Positions 43,385 to 53,883 of a stretch of 60,000 nt of DNA are shown piece after piece (position 1 is the first letter of the stretch; every line of letters starts with the position of its first letter). Below the pieces are notes generated by a model that saw only the letters and a list, made by a program, of their open reading frames with translations, was not told the DNA's origin and did not search any database. Position numbers and translations under genes: made by a program. The stretch lies in NCBI GenBank assembly GCA_015680685.1, contig MNCI01006534.1:220253-280252 (forward strand), written 5' to 3'. This stretch comes from Gnetum montanum (Eukaryota; Streptophyta; Gnetopsida; Gnetales; Gnetaceae).

Positions 43385-46228
43385 ACTCATGTAGTTCCAG
43401 GTGGCGGTGGCTCCTCCATTGGTGCCTTCCCTTTGTCTTGTGCTTCAGGTTTTGAGGCTTGATGACGCTGAAGTATGGCTTAGAGCTTCTCCTCTTTGGT
43501 TTGAGGGTCTTATGCCATCCATGTTAATGTTGCAATGTTTGATGGAGTCGGCACTTCCCACGGATAGGGTAGTTGCGGAAACATTTGGTTGGCCTTGACA
43601 TACCAAGTTGCGAACACCTGTCGTTCCTCCTCATAGGCTCTGGCTTTATCCTTGTACTCCTGGAAATCTGCTAGTCATCGAGCCAAGTCTGTTGCGACAC
43701 TTTTCTATCCTTGGTAGCTGGCTTTTACCACTTCAAGTTCAGAATTTGCAACTTCCAGTTTCTCCACCAGCTTCTTGCGCTCTGCAAATTCTGCTTCATA
43801 TTTGATGTGGGTGGTTGCTACTTGCTGCTCAAGCTTTGTCCTCGGGTGTCCTGCTGTTAACATGGCAAGGTTGGCATATCTCAGGTTTGCCAACTCTATG
43901 TATTTCGTCAAATCCTGAATCTGCAGCTCCCGGCTCTTAACTTCCACTTCGTGGGCAAAGGCATATGTGTCCAATATGGCTTGCCAGTCAATGTGTTGAG
44001 CATTGATAGTGTTGATCTGGGCCTTGGCCATATGGATCTCCTTCTCAAGGATTTGTTTGTACATCCCCACTTGATCTTGAAAGTGCTCCTTCAGCTTTTC
44101 ATGTCGTTTAGCCTCATTTTGCCACGTGCTTATCTCAATAGCTGACTATTGACGTATGACGCGTACCTCCTCCATCGAGAGGATTCGATTCTCTCTGGCT
44201 AAATGGCTTACGTCTCAGTTGACTCGGATGAATTGTTCTCGCAATTGATGGAAGTGTTCCTCGAGAACGTTCTTTTGCTTTTCCACGATGGTCAACCGAA
44301 GGTTGTTTGCAACAAGCTTCTTGTTTTTTGTAAGGCCTTGAGTGCCTTAAGATGCGCATGAGTTTGCACCTGTGCTGCGGAGGCATCCCAAACAACATTC
44401 TCTTTTTCGTCAGCCACCTTTTTATTCTCTGCGGTTAATTTGGTTAGTTGCTCAGTTCTAAAGTTATCTAGTTGGTTTGCGGGAANGGGACCAAATTGCA
44501 GAGGGTCCTGCTGTGCTGCTTGTAGGGTTACGAGATGCTCCTATAATTTCTTCACTTCTGCTTCTGCATGCTCGGCCCTCACTTCTATTAAGACAGCTTC
44601 CCCTTTGTGGAAATCAGGTCTGATTGAATTGCCGTAACATCCTGAGGGATGTCAAATAGGGACGTCATTACTTGCCCTATTTGGAGCAATCGATCAAGCG
44701 CATCCTCATGTTCCGCAGGAGTCATTGAGGTTCCGGCCAAGGTTTGAGCATCCCGTGCTCCTGTGAAATCTGCTGGTGGCACAACAGGTATGTTGAAGGA
44801 TTCTTTGATATGGTTAGTGACCACTTCTGTAGCTCCTGCGGCATTTTGGTGTTGCATGACCACCACAGTGGCCCCTTCACCAGTCTCTAATTGCACCTAG
44901 AAAGATGCTGCGTTTCTTGAGATCTGTTGTGACCATCTACTTTCTCCTCCTCCTGTGTGAATAGAGACTTCACCCCTCGTGCGATCCAAAAAAACAGTGG
45001 GCTGTATGGCATCGTCAATGATGCGGAAGAGGTTTGCATCATCATGACTTCCCCAATTGACCATCTCAGCGATGGCCCTAAGATGGCTCATTGACGGTCT
45101 GTAGTCTTGTGGCGGGGGTGGCTGATCCTGGCCTGTGCTGGGCCTTGCTTCTTGTTGTTGGCTAGGGCCCGTGCCTGGAGGTTGGTTGGGTCCTGCAAGT
45201 TGAGTTGCAGTTGGTCCAGCCATCTGTTCTTCTTCTTGTTCTGGTCTCAGCTCTTCGCCAGTGCTTTTCCTTGGAGCTGGCGCCTTTAGCAATTTGGCAT
45301 ATGAAGCAGTTTGGGCTTTTCAGAGGACATCGTTGGTGTATCCTTTGATTCCAGCCTGTTGGCACAGCTTTTTGATAAGACAAGGAAAAGGCAACACCAT
45401 CTTCCTAGTCTTCCGTTCCTCAAACTGCCTTAGGATCTCCGTTAAATATAGATGGGGCAGGTTAGCGTTAACCTTTCCCATCAACACTGCACATCCCCTA
45501 GCCGCATATGTTGATATCCTTTTCAAGCCTTTTGTGGGGAAGAGGTGATATGTTCCAATTTTAAAATAAATCCTCTGTTCTGTAGTCAACTCACCAAATG
45601 TTTTATCTTTGCCATAAGCCTTTTCCAACCAATCCTTTCGCACAGCAGGGTCTGAACGGGTGGATAATTGAGCAACTTTGGGCCATGTATTCGGAAAGTT
45701 TAACACTTCCGAAATGGCCTGCACGGAGAAATCAACTGTCACCCAGCAAATATTGACAGTTGTGCCTTGCTCCCTATTGTGCCAAAATTGGTACGTCTCT
45801 CTTAGGTACCAGGCACCACTTTTAGAGAGGATAGGCCATAAGGGCGACCCTGTGAGGTGATCCCTAATAGCCTCAGGAGCGAACTTTGCAAAAGATTCGA
45901 AGTTCAATTCCACAATCACTGCAGCGAATGTGGACTTCTCATGGATGGCCTGAACACAATCTTTGGGCAACGTGAGATGTTGTCCCTGTTCAGGCACTGC
46001 AGCAGCTCCTCTTTTTGCCTGCTTGGACCGTCTGGTAGGAGGTTCCTCTTGATGAATGCTGNTTTCTGCCTGCTTGGACCGTCTGGTAGGAGGTTCCTCT
46101 TGATGAATGCTGAATGATTGCTCCTCCTGTTCTGCATGTTGTCCGGCAGGACCTTGTCTTCCACCTCTTCGAGATCGTTTGCTCCCACCTTGAGTAGGAC
46201 CTTCTTGTTGTCCATGTTTCAGGGCCAT
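43385..46228 (-). CDS. ORF2 of copy e: plant-transposon-protein-like domain plus coiled coil
   Basis: One long frame on the minus strand from ATG 46228 (MALKHGQQEG), about 940 codons, interrupted by in-frame stops (TGA 45322, TAG 44899) and by assembly 'n' at 46062 and 44486. The N-terminus is basic (SKRSRRGGR). Residues about 70-300 ('FESFAKFAPEAIRDHL', 'WVTVDFSVQAISEVLNFP', 'TYHLFPTKGLKRISTYAARG', 'MVLPFPCLIKKLCQQAGI') resemble the 'putative plant transposon protein' domain (PF20167 as I remember it). A Pro/Gln-rich linker follows (about 45250-45100). From about 44330 to 43650 there is a long coiled coil ('EHFQDQVGMYKQILEKEIHM', 'RKKLVEKLEVANSELEVVKA'), partly frameshifted, then a short Pro-rich tail. 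The bases before the ATG read TTGCAG, a possible splice acceptor. Function unknown; similar domains accompany Athila/Tat elements. Confidence 0.6.
46013..46112. other. Unmerged contig overlap around a single n
   Basis: About 48 bases ending GATGAATGCTG stand on both sides of the n at 46062. This doubles 'SIHQEEPPTRRSKQA' in the ORF2 translation. It is an assembly artefact and not a protein repeat. Confidence 0.85.
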
Positions 46229-46659
46229 CTGCAATTACACGGGCCAAGTGTTAGTAAGGCTGTTTTTTAAGTTAAGTTATACCTTACTGCTTGTTTTAAT
46301 TAATGATCTTATGTTATCACGCGTGATATTGTCCGAAAACTGTAATAATGAGTCCTGTGACTTAGGTGGTTTCCCATTTTAGTTTCCCGGTATACATAGG
46401 AATTAAATGATTTTGAGGCACAATTATTCTAAGTGTTATAGTTAATTACCCTAAATGATGTCCTTTGGGCGATGATAAATTCCAAAAAAAGTTAGGCACT
46501 TTTTGGCAGATGTCCCTCCCCCATGACTAAGTTGAACACTCCGGGTTCAAGCAGGTTCAAACGGAATTAAAATTGGAGTACTAGCGAGTGAGATATAGTT
46601 AGAAAAGCAAGGGTCGCTTAATCGCAAGTCGTAGAGAAAAAATTCAAAAACTCCCCCAT

Positions 46660-46830
46660 GTAAATGGCAAAAATGATGCTAAAGTGTTGCGGGGGGTCAC
46701 CTATTTATAGGTTGCGGCGACACAATATCGCGTACAATACATCGCGTCCGCGTACACGATATCACGTCGGACGCGATATCACGTACGCGATATCACGTCG
46801 CTAGTGATATGAGGCACAACAAAAATATTG
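46660..46830 (-). promoter_or_regulatory. Internal promoter-like module upstream of ORF2
   Basis: On the minus strand, GATATC palindromes at 46789, 46775 and 46758 and a GATATT at about 46723 precede a TATA box CTATAAATAG (46710-46701). The ORF2 start lies about 470 bp downstream. The layout copies that of the family A LTR promoters (CTATAAATAA with GATATC upstream), but the surrounding sequence is not LTR, so it is not a leftover LTR. It would give ORF2 its own transcript. Confidence 0.5.
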
Positions 46831-48180
46831 AATTTTTAAAGGATTTTTTCGAAATTAATGTTGTAAGCTAAGGACATTGGGCTATTATGAAGGAGTTTTA
46901 GGGTAATTCCATTAATTCGAAAGGCACAATTAATAATGATGATGGTGTGGATTTTATCAATAAAACCTTGGGTGGTAAGAAAAAGGTTATGTAATGGTAC
47001 ATAGGAACGTTGAAATTCAGAGGGTTTATGGTAGAGAAAGAAAATCATTTGAAAATTATGTTGAGGGTAAGAAATGGTGTGTGTGAGTTATGTCACAAGT
47101 GAAGATTACAAAAAATTACACAAGTGGGTCCTCCCCAAAGCAGGTTTCAACCTATAATGCCCTTGTGTAATCACACTTAAAGTGTCCGTGGGCACTAGAA
47201 CGGTTAAATGTAATCTGCACTGACTCCACAAAACACACACATGTAAATATCACCGGTAAGAATTCTATGTTACACACGACATGAGCTACAATTACACGAA
47301 CAGTGAGATGAGACGAACTATAGAAAGGGATTGTAGAGATTGGGACATGAGGTAACTGACCCAGGGCACAGTGAATCCTTCGTGTAAAGCATGATTAAGG
47401 TGTCATTAACCCGTCGTTCCAAGATCAGAACCAAGTCCATACCTCTAATTAGTGACATTGCATTGCTTCATCCCATGATGAGGAATTATGAGAGTACCAT
47501 AAAAACAAGGCATACGATCACTTGGTGTTTTGTTTAAGGGAGGAGTGATTTTTGTTTTATGGTACTTCCTTTTTTTTCTCTCTCTTTTTTTTTTCACTTT
47601 ACTGAATCCAGAGAAATCGCCAACTTTTAGGCATGGGTGTATGTTTTTCCAGTGGGACCCCCTAGAACAGCATTGGATTTTTGAGTGCCCTTTTGATTAC
47701 TCTTACTCCCATTTTTCATTAGATCTACAAGGATCTTAGTACAACCACGTTGCATGATAACTCCCACAGACGTCACCAAAAAGAATCTGCAAGTCCCCTT
47801 GATGTCACACCCTAATCATTCCCTCTTGGTCCATCCTTCTTCATTCTGGGTACAATGAACACAAAATTAATTTTAAGTTTTAAGTATGTCAAGAATATCA
47901 CTGTACCCTCGAATAGAACCTCTTATTTGTAGAATGGATGAGTGGGTGTAATGGGTTCACTGTCCAAATAATTGATCACTCGAGACACGATAACATAAAA
48001 CACACCTCAACTAATGATCCACATGAGTGTTTTATTCATAGACGAGATTATGTATAAAAACATAAAAAGACAAAAAGACGAAAAGACAAAAAGATAAAAC
48101 AAAAAGTTGAAAAATGAAAAACTTGGAAAACAAAAAGTTGTAAAATCAAAGAAAATAAAAAGTGGTTATTAATCTTGCTT
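46831..48180 (-). other. Non-coding middle of copy e
   Basis: No domain found. Contains blocks shared with the 3' region of copy c (47125-47147) and an A-rich run (48060-48150). Purine tracts of the PPT type recur at 48190-48205 and, further on, at 46512. It occupies the place where protease and polymerase lie in an autonomous element. Confidence 0.55.
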
Positions 48181-48233
48181 GTTATTGCAATGGGGGATAT
48201 CCCCCATAACTAAACGGTTGAGCATGACAAGGA

Positions 48234-50014
48234 TTAATAAATGGAGGATCCTTGCATATTGGAAATATTGGAACTTGTCCATAACGTACCCTGTTGAGGT
48301 TCACACACTTGGTTATAGTAAGCATAGTGGGGCACTTTATACGATGTAGTTCCCGGATAACGAGTTGACCCACTATGATATTTGGGACCATTAGATGGTA
48401 TGCAAGGATTGAGATGATGCCTTCCATGGCTGTGTTCATTGGGCTGTATTGTTGTTGGAGTGTGAGTTGGTGGCCCTGATGAAGTTACATGAGGCGTTGG
48501 GTTCGAAGGTAAGGGTACATCATAGTGTGGGACTTGTGCTGAGTTGGAGGATGTAGTGGTCTCGGAATTGTGTTGTCCCTTCTTACGGTCATGTTTAAAG
48601 AAGGGACGCTTTGGATGTCGAGGAGGCTTTTCAGTGCTATTGGTAGTAGCAGCACAAGTGGCGTTCATGGGTTGTTGTTGTGGTGCAGACACCTTAGGAA
48701 TAGTTGGTGGCAATGTAGAAGGAGGGAAAGGATGAGAATGTTGAAAGTTAGAAGAGGTGTAAGGTGCACAAGGTGGTGGTTGTGTTGAGGGCATGGGCTG
48801 ATAGTATTGTGGAGAATAGTAATGTGGTGCGATAGAGTATAGTGGCCTAGTTGGAGAAACAGGATGTTAAACTTGATAAGCGTTTGGATTCGGATAATAT
48901 GAAGGGTGTCTCCAATTTAGTGGTGGTCTCCCCCATGACTGGGATTGTTGCCACTGTGATCGAACATAGTACCTCTGTATGAACTCTGAATGTAGTGTTT
49001 CCCCAATGCTCATATAAATGTAACAAGATTGGGCATTGACCCTTGGGTTGATCGTACAGGCATATGTTGCATTCATATGTAAGATCAGCAGTTGAGCACT
49101 TATTTCCTTCATTCCTTCTTTCTGAATGTCTAATGTTTTGTCTTGCTTCTTGGGTTGTCAAAACTCTATCTCCAATAACGTTGATAAATTCTCCACACTT
49201 TTGATACGTCCATTCTAACATCTTATTGATCTTTGCCTTGACTTCTTCTAATGTTTGTTGTGTTGGCAAAGATGATGTTTCCACCTTGAGATTNNNNNNN
49301 NNNNNNNNNNNNNNNNNNNNNNNNNNNNNNNNNNNNNNNNNNNNNNNNNNNNNNNNNNNNNNNNNNNNNNNNNNNNNNNNNNNNNNNNNNNNNNNNNNNN
49401 NNNNNNNNNNNNNNNNNNNNNNNNNNNNNNNNNNNNNNNNNNNNNNNNNNNNNNNNNNNNNNNNNNNNNNNNNNNNNNNNNNNNNNNNNNNNNNNNNNNN
49501 NNNNNNNNNNNNNNNNNNNNNNNNNNNNNNNNNNNNNNNNNNNNNNNNNNNNNNNNNNNNNNNNNNNNNNNNNNNNNNNNNNNNNNNNNNNNNNNNNNNN
49601 NNNNNNNNNNNNNNNNNNNNNNNNNNNNNNNNNNNNNNNNNNNNNNNNNNNNNNNNNNNNNNNNNNNNNNNNNNNNNNNNNNNNNNNNNNNNNNNNNNNN
49701 NNNNNNNNNNNNNNNNNNNNNNNNNNNNNNNNNNNNNNNNNNNNNNNNNNNNNNNNNNNNNNNNNNNNNNNNNNNNNNNNNNNNNNNNNNNNNNNNNNNN
49801 NNNNNGTTAAGCTTGTAGTGGCCAGTGGGGGTTCATCGTCATTGGGTAGGTTATGCTTTCGTGTGTTGGGATGACGTTGCTTTTGTTCATGTTTATAAGA
49901 AACCCCCACTTCAGGTTGTATACTCCAGTCTTCATCGTCATATAGTTCGTTGGTTCTCCAATGAACTTCCTCACTAAGTGTGGCATTGTTATAGTATTCT
50001 TGTAGGAGAGGCAT
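48234..50014 (-). pseudogene. Gag of copy e (with a 512-base gap)
   Basis: Starts at ATG 50014-50012 (MPLLQEYYNN), only 142 bp inside the LTR. The N-terminal open stretch runs into the N gap at 49805; 'HNLPNDDEPPLATTS' just before the gap aligns with the basic/'LLVTRSM' region of copy c, so the capsid core falls in the gap. After the gap, 49284-48847 has 'VKAKINKMLEWTYQKCGEF', the counterpart of the VDKMWDSLDEKF helix. The knuckle reads CNICLYDQPKGQC: His and one Cys of the compact knuckle are replaced by Gln, so zinc binding is doubtful. A Pro/Thr/His-rich linker fills 48794-48234. It is diverged from copies a-d. Confidence 0.7.
49294..49805. other. Assembly gap (512 N)
   Basis: A run of N inside gag of copy e. 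Any apparent open frame across it is meaningless. The real length of the missing piece is unknown; by comparison with copy c the capsid core (several hundred bp) should be here. Confidence 0.98.
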
Positions 50015-50138
50015 TGTTGTAAAGTTGTGTGTGAAATTATATGACTTTTTATAATTATTTCTTCTTCCTAAGAGATATATCGTTAAGTCCTATACAATGA
50101 TCTTGTATGATATAACTAATTTAGATAACTAGCACCAT

Positions 50139-50156
50139 CCCTGACAATAGTGCAAA
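50139..50156 (-). other. Primer binding site of copy e, tRNA-Asp type, decayed
   Basis: The minus strand after the LTR reads TT then TGCACTATTGTCAGGGA. It differs from the tRNA-Asp complement at about six of 18 places, mostly transitions, and matches the position and spacing of the site at 7357-7375. Confidence 0.55.
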
Positions 50157-50867
50157 TGATGAGTGACGAGATACCCCTACACTCAACCATATGAATACGA
50201 GCGTCCTCACATGCAATCTGGTCAAACTCTGCAAACGGACTAGTTGTGGCACCTAGACCATTATCCTTAGCTCGCAGTTCACTGTCTTCCCACCTGGACT
50301 AGTATTATATTTGTCATATATGGTTTAGTCCATAGTGAGGTGTATGATGTGTTCCTAATTATAACGCTACTCCTGAAGGCAATGGAAAATAATATTAACT
50401 AAGCTAAGCTACGAGGAAANACGACTACCACTGGGATTACCAAGCGCAGATCCTAGGTATGCTACTGGGTTACCAAGTAGTCACACTTAAATGCTTGTAA
50501 TCAAGTCGTACTCATTCCCCGTTTTATCAGGAGATAAGGGTAAGAAGATATTAACTAGGAAAGTAGTAAATAACAATTAAGTAAATAATTAAACTAAGTG
50601 AATGCTGCAATGATGAAGTAATCTCGATCTTTGTTGCCGGTCATGTGCATGTCCAAGTACATCACACTCGAATAAAGGATGTCGTACAATTACAATCACC
50701 ACACTGCGGGCATACATTGGGAAATTATTCTATCTTTGGAAGGGAAAAAACTGCCAGAGCTTTGCTAAGAGACTAAAACTAGATTCCAAAACAAGGGAGA
50801 GCCGCTTCTTATTTATAGAATTGGCGGTGGGCTGTGATATTGCGGTCGCCCAAAACGCGACTCATCA
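50157..50867 (-). repeat. 5' LTR of copy e (711 bp, short through a contig join)
   Basis: Starts TGATGAGTGACGAGATACCC, ends GCGACTCATCA. About 90 bp present at 42680-42770 in the 3' LTR are missing at the n at 50420, so the true length is probably near 800 bp. TATA complement at 50809-50818. Confidence 0.9.
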
Positions 50868-50872
50868 AAATG
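50868..50872. other. Target site duplication, right (AAATG)
   Basis: Exact copy of 42419-42423 right after the 5' LTR end CTCATCA. Confidence 0.85.
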
Positions 50873-51539
50873 GTTACAAGAGTTAAATTCAGGTGATCTT
50901 GTTTTGTGTGTTGTTGGAAATTATAAAATATTATTATGTGATTGAACAAATATGAGATTATTAATTTATTTGCTTCTGTGGTCATTTTTTTGGTTTGCAA
51001 ATGTGTAAATGATCCTAATTAGATATTTCTTCTTAGGTTGAATAAAAAAAAGTTTGATTTTTTTAATTTGATGAATTTTGCACAGATATTTTCCTATGGC
51101 TGTTTCTTTTTAAAATTATGTCTTAATTCTTAAAATTAATATTGATTGACCTGTTTTAGATTTAAGCGTTGTTGATTTTGTTTTAATTTTATGGGTTAAT
51201 GTTAGTTTGATTGTTGTAGATAGAAAGTCATTTGTGCATTTTCTTCTTTCAACTAGCTTTCTTTCTTGGGGGGCTTCGGGTGTTAGCTCTTGCTCCCTAT
51301 GATTGGGTGTTAGAGAGACCCCTGAGACCATTTTTCGGAATCACGCTGAAATGTTGTCAATTCCGTAGGAAATGAAGGGCTACTTTAATGGTCGCTTGGT
51401 TATTGCAATAGACGTTAATATGTCTTGGATTTGGAACATTGATTTCCTCTAGTAGCATTTAGTTATTCGCAAAAAGATCCTTCATTGTTTCCTTGGAGAT
51501 AGAATATACCACTAGAATTTTAAATGTGGGGGATCTGGG

Positions 51540-51730
51540 AAGAGACAAAATTCTGCTAGAATTTTAAATGTGGGGGATAATGGAATCTTTCTAGGATTTG
51601 ATTCTATCATACCATAATATGCTTATATATATATATATAGGCTTGTGCCTTGATCTTCATAGCTTTGGACCCATATCTGAGATTTTGAACTAACTCAATA
51701 AAGTTCTCATGTATTCGGTCAAGTGGGAAA
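51540..51730 (+). repeat. Possible Copia-type LTR fragment
   Basis: A purine-rich AAATGTGGGGGAT, the usual form of a Copia polypurine tract, occurs at 51522-51537 and again at 51564-51580. A TATA-rich stretch (51623-51642) and an AATAAAG poly(A)-like signal (about 51698) follow, which is LTR promoter order. No second copy in the window and no clear ends, so weak. Confidence 0.35.
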
Positions 51731-51858
51731 AGTGCACAGATGTAATCAAGACAATCTACTTGAAATGCAAGTAGAATCTTTACAGTTCAATTTTCCTTAT
51801 AAATAAACATTTTTTAAAAAATGATTTTGATTTCTGAAATCATTTATATCATAGAGAT

Positions 51859-52206
51859 GTGCATGTTAAGGTGGATGTTGGGTGTGATTAGGAAACAATG
51901 AATCAACAACTCTTTTGTTAGGGGAAGTCTGGGAGTAGTTCCAATAGATGAAAAGATTAGGGAAACTTGTCTTAGATGATATGGTTTTGTGATAACAAGA
52001 AGGGAGAATGTTCCTGTTACAAGAGTTGAAGGAAACCAACAAAGAGGTAGACCAACACATTCTTGGTTTGCTTGCATAAAGAAAGACAACGAAGATTTGG
52101 GTATTAATGTTTATTTGGCTCTTAATAGAAGTGAATGGCGTAAAAGAACTCATATAGCTGACATTATGTGGTTGGGATAAGGCTAGGATGATGATGATGA
52201 TGATTA
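51859..52206 (+). mobile_element. RTE-clade LINE, 5'-truncated 3' end
   Basis: The frame 'CMLRWMLGVIRKQ', stop, 'FVRGSLGVVPIDEKIRETCL', 'RWYGFV', then 'RRENVPVTRVEGNQQRGRPT' and 'LNRSEWRKRTHIADIMWLG' is the C-terminal end of plant RTE-type LINE reverse transcriptases (the MLRWM, GVxPI, RGRP and W-R order). The stop is followed by GGATAAGGCTAGGATGATGA, the short 3' tail with GAT repeats (52189-52206) typical of RTE elements. Only one in-frame stop. The endonuclease and RT core are missing by 5' truncation. Confidence 0.85.
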
Positions 52207-52739
52207 AAGCCAATGTGTGTAGTTCCAATACTACAGTTAAAAACAATACCATTATACTGAAACTCTGGTCTATTATAAAAACTCACAACACTAACTTACT
52301 ATGCTAATAATATCAAACTCTGATTATGGAAGTATAAACATTCTAGAAGCAAAGTTAATAAGTTGGGAAAGTTAGACCAATTACAACCACAAGCAGATGT
52401 TTGAATTGGATGAGAATGTTTGTGAACCAATACTTCCAGTTTTTATATTGTGAATTGGTATGGTAAAAGGTGTGCAATCTTTCAGGGTGAATTACCAATT
52501 GATGCACTTGTATTTGTTGATTTTGATTAGCGACTCATTGTTATGGGTTCTGATTGCACATAGAATTCATGCTGAGAGTCGTCTCATTCTGTTTGTGTCA
52601 GAAGAACTATTAATGAGGTTTTGTTGTTTGGTGGGTTACTATCATCAGTTTTTTTCCGGGATGTGTTGCTTGCGTTATTCTATTTTCTCATACCCTTTTC
52701 TCAGTGCTTATGCAGAACCATTTTTATCGTTGATTTCAG

Positions 52740-52801
52740 GCACATGAAGGAGATTTAAATTCAGCCCTTGATTCTTATTTTAGTGAAAGAGACAAAAATG
52801 T
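52740..52801 (+). CDS. UBX-type gene, exon 2
   Basis: 62 bp: 'AHEGDLNSALDSYFSERDKN' plus two bases of a valine codon completed by exon 3. Acceptor TTGATTTCAG, donor GTATGATA (52802). The sequence is helix 2-3 of the UBA-like domain and continues exon 1 in phase 0 exactly where the family expects it. The alternative donor two bases earlier would put a stop at the start of exon 3, so the one given is preferred. Confidence 0.85.
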
Positions 52802-52914
52802 GTATGATAAAATTTGTTACCTTTTAATTTGTACACAAACACGTTTTTCATTTTCTGTCAGCTATGTCATCAACATAAAATAAAATAAAATTCATGTTTC
52901 TTATTTTTTTTCAG

Positions 52915-53593
52915 CTCTAAATCCAAACATGAAGGTGCTTCACATGCTAATAGAGAAAATGAGAGTGGGCCTAGAGTTCATCACTACAATGAAAGACCGT
53001 CTATATTTATGCATGATTTTTGGAGGCCGTTTAGTGGTTTTGATGAATTAAGAAAGAATTTTTTTCATGGAACAAGCATATTTGACAGCAATAACAGTTT
53101 GGAACAGCTAACTCATTCAAGGTCAATACCTATTGATTGGAATGATAATCAACCTGAAGGCAATGTAGCAGGAATAAGTTCGGGAAGAAACTCTACGCCT
53201 GATACAGGAGGACCACAGATATCTCATCCTAAGGATGTAAGGGTCATAGATATTGAATGGAAGGATAACGAAGGTGAAGCATCCCGTGCAGGTCATGAAC
53301 CTCTTATTGAAGAAATTCCTGAAGAAGAGCATGGTGGTTATGAGCCAGGTCTGGAAGGACATGTGACAGTTCTTGATGATGACAGTCCACGTGGCTTTTC
53401 AACGAGTGTCAAAGAATTTGAATCTCAGCCTAAGCGTCATAGGTTCCCAACATCAAGTGGTCCTACAATTACAGAAGTATCAGATGCGCCGTACATGCTG
53501 GACAATATTGAAGAACAGATGCTTAAGACAGCTATAGAAGAATCAGTAAAGGAAGTGGAATCAAACTGGAAGCAACATTATGATCTTACTGCT
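52915..53593 (+). CDS. UBX-type gene, exon 3
   Basis: Acceptor TTTTTTTCAG (52914). 226 residues, in frame with exons 1-2: a hydrophilic linker 'SKSKHEGASHANRENE', then 'MHDFWRPFSGFDELRKNFF', 'SHPKDVRVIDIEWKD' (the family's conserved HPREVRxIxIE-like motif), an acidic stretch with 'PLIEEIPEEEH' and 'TVLDDDSPRG', and near the end 'DNIEEQMLKTAIEESVKEVE', a ubiquitin-interacting-motif-like helix. Donor chosen as GCT|GTATTT (53594), because the text after it reappears as intron in the duplicated copy; GTAAAG at 53546 is the alternative. No signal peptide or membrane segment: a soluble, mostly disordered protein. Confidence 0.8.
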
Positions 53594-53694
53594 GTATTTT
53601 CTTTCTATTTTGATATGTTCACACTGTGCTGATGGTTATCCTGTAGCATATATACTATAAAGGAATCTGAAACCACTTTCTTTTCCTTGTACAG

Positions 53695-53760
53695 GATGGC
53701 TTTATTGCTGAAGCTGATAGAAGCGATCGAAGAGTTTGTGGTGAAAAATATCTTTGCAAA
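53695..53760 (+). CDS. UBX-type gene, exon 4a (first copy of duplicated exon)
   Basis: 66 bp, phase 0 on both sides: 'DGFIAEADRSDRRVCGEKYL' then CK. Acceptor CTTGTACAG, donor AAA|GTATTA. A second copy follows 189 bp later. I do not know a named domain for these 22 residues; in the family this position lies between two ubiquitin-interacting-like helices. Confidence is limited because no transcript supports the splice sites. Confidence 0.55.
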
Positions 53761-53883
53761 GTATTATGACATTTTTTAGACACTAACTTTTTCTGTTTTG
53801 ATATGTGCACACTATTCTGATGGTCATTTTTAGTGTATCTTTATTATAAAGGAATCTGAAGCCATTTTTCTTTCCTCGTACAG

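Larger units (their letters stand above)
42424..50867 (-). mobile_element. Complete family A element with gag and a second ORF, no polymerase (copy e)
   Basis: Minus-strand LTR retrotransposon of about 8.44 kb. 5' LTR 50157-50867, primer site 50139-50156, gag 50014-48234, non-coding 48180-46830, promoter-like module 46660-46830, ORF2 46228-about 43385, polypurine tract 43224-43240, 3' LTR 42424-43223. Both outer ends are TGATGAG/CTCATCA and the insertion is flanked by perfect 5-bp repeats (AAATG). There is no protease, RT, RNase H or integrase, so it depends on enzymes from another element. The copy at 54981-60000 shows what the enzymes of this gag family look like. It sits in intron 1 of the UBX-type gene, antisense to it. 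Confidence 0.9.
39851..52739 (+). other. Intron 1 of the UBX-type gene (12.9 kb)
   Basis: Bounded by GTGAGT (39851) and TTGATTTCAG (52739); both sides are phase 0 and restore one continuous domain. It holds a complete LTR retrotransposon (42424-50867, 65% of the intron), a probable LTR fragment near 51540-51730 and an RTE LINE tail (51859-52206). Without these it would be about 3.9 kb. The retrotransposon lies antisense to the gene. Confidence 0.75.

Noticed and set aside
46013-46112. Protein repeat (SIHQEEPPTRRSKQ twice) in ORF2
   Set aside because: The two copies flank a single assembly n and are identical at DNA level: an unmerged contig overlap.
46660-46830. Remnant LTR of another family A copy inside copy e
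   Set aside because: TATA and GATATC sites match LTR style, but the opening TGATGAG block, the ACTGGGATTACCAA block and the CTCATCA end are all absent, so it is described as an internal promoter-like module.
49223-50014. 263-codon frame across the N run
   Set aside because: The frame is carried by N only; both sides are gag of copy e but their phase relation is unknown.
51590-51660. Promoter of the UBX-type gene
   Set aside because: The TATA run lies inside intron 1, downstream of exon 1, and is accompanied by LTR-like purine tracts and a poly(A) signal.
53123-53362. Minus-strand frame inside exon 3
   Set aside because: Shadow of the real plus-strand exon, whose frame links to two other exons.
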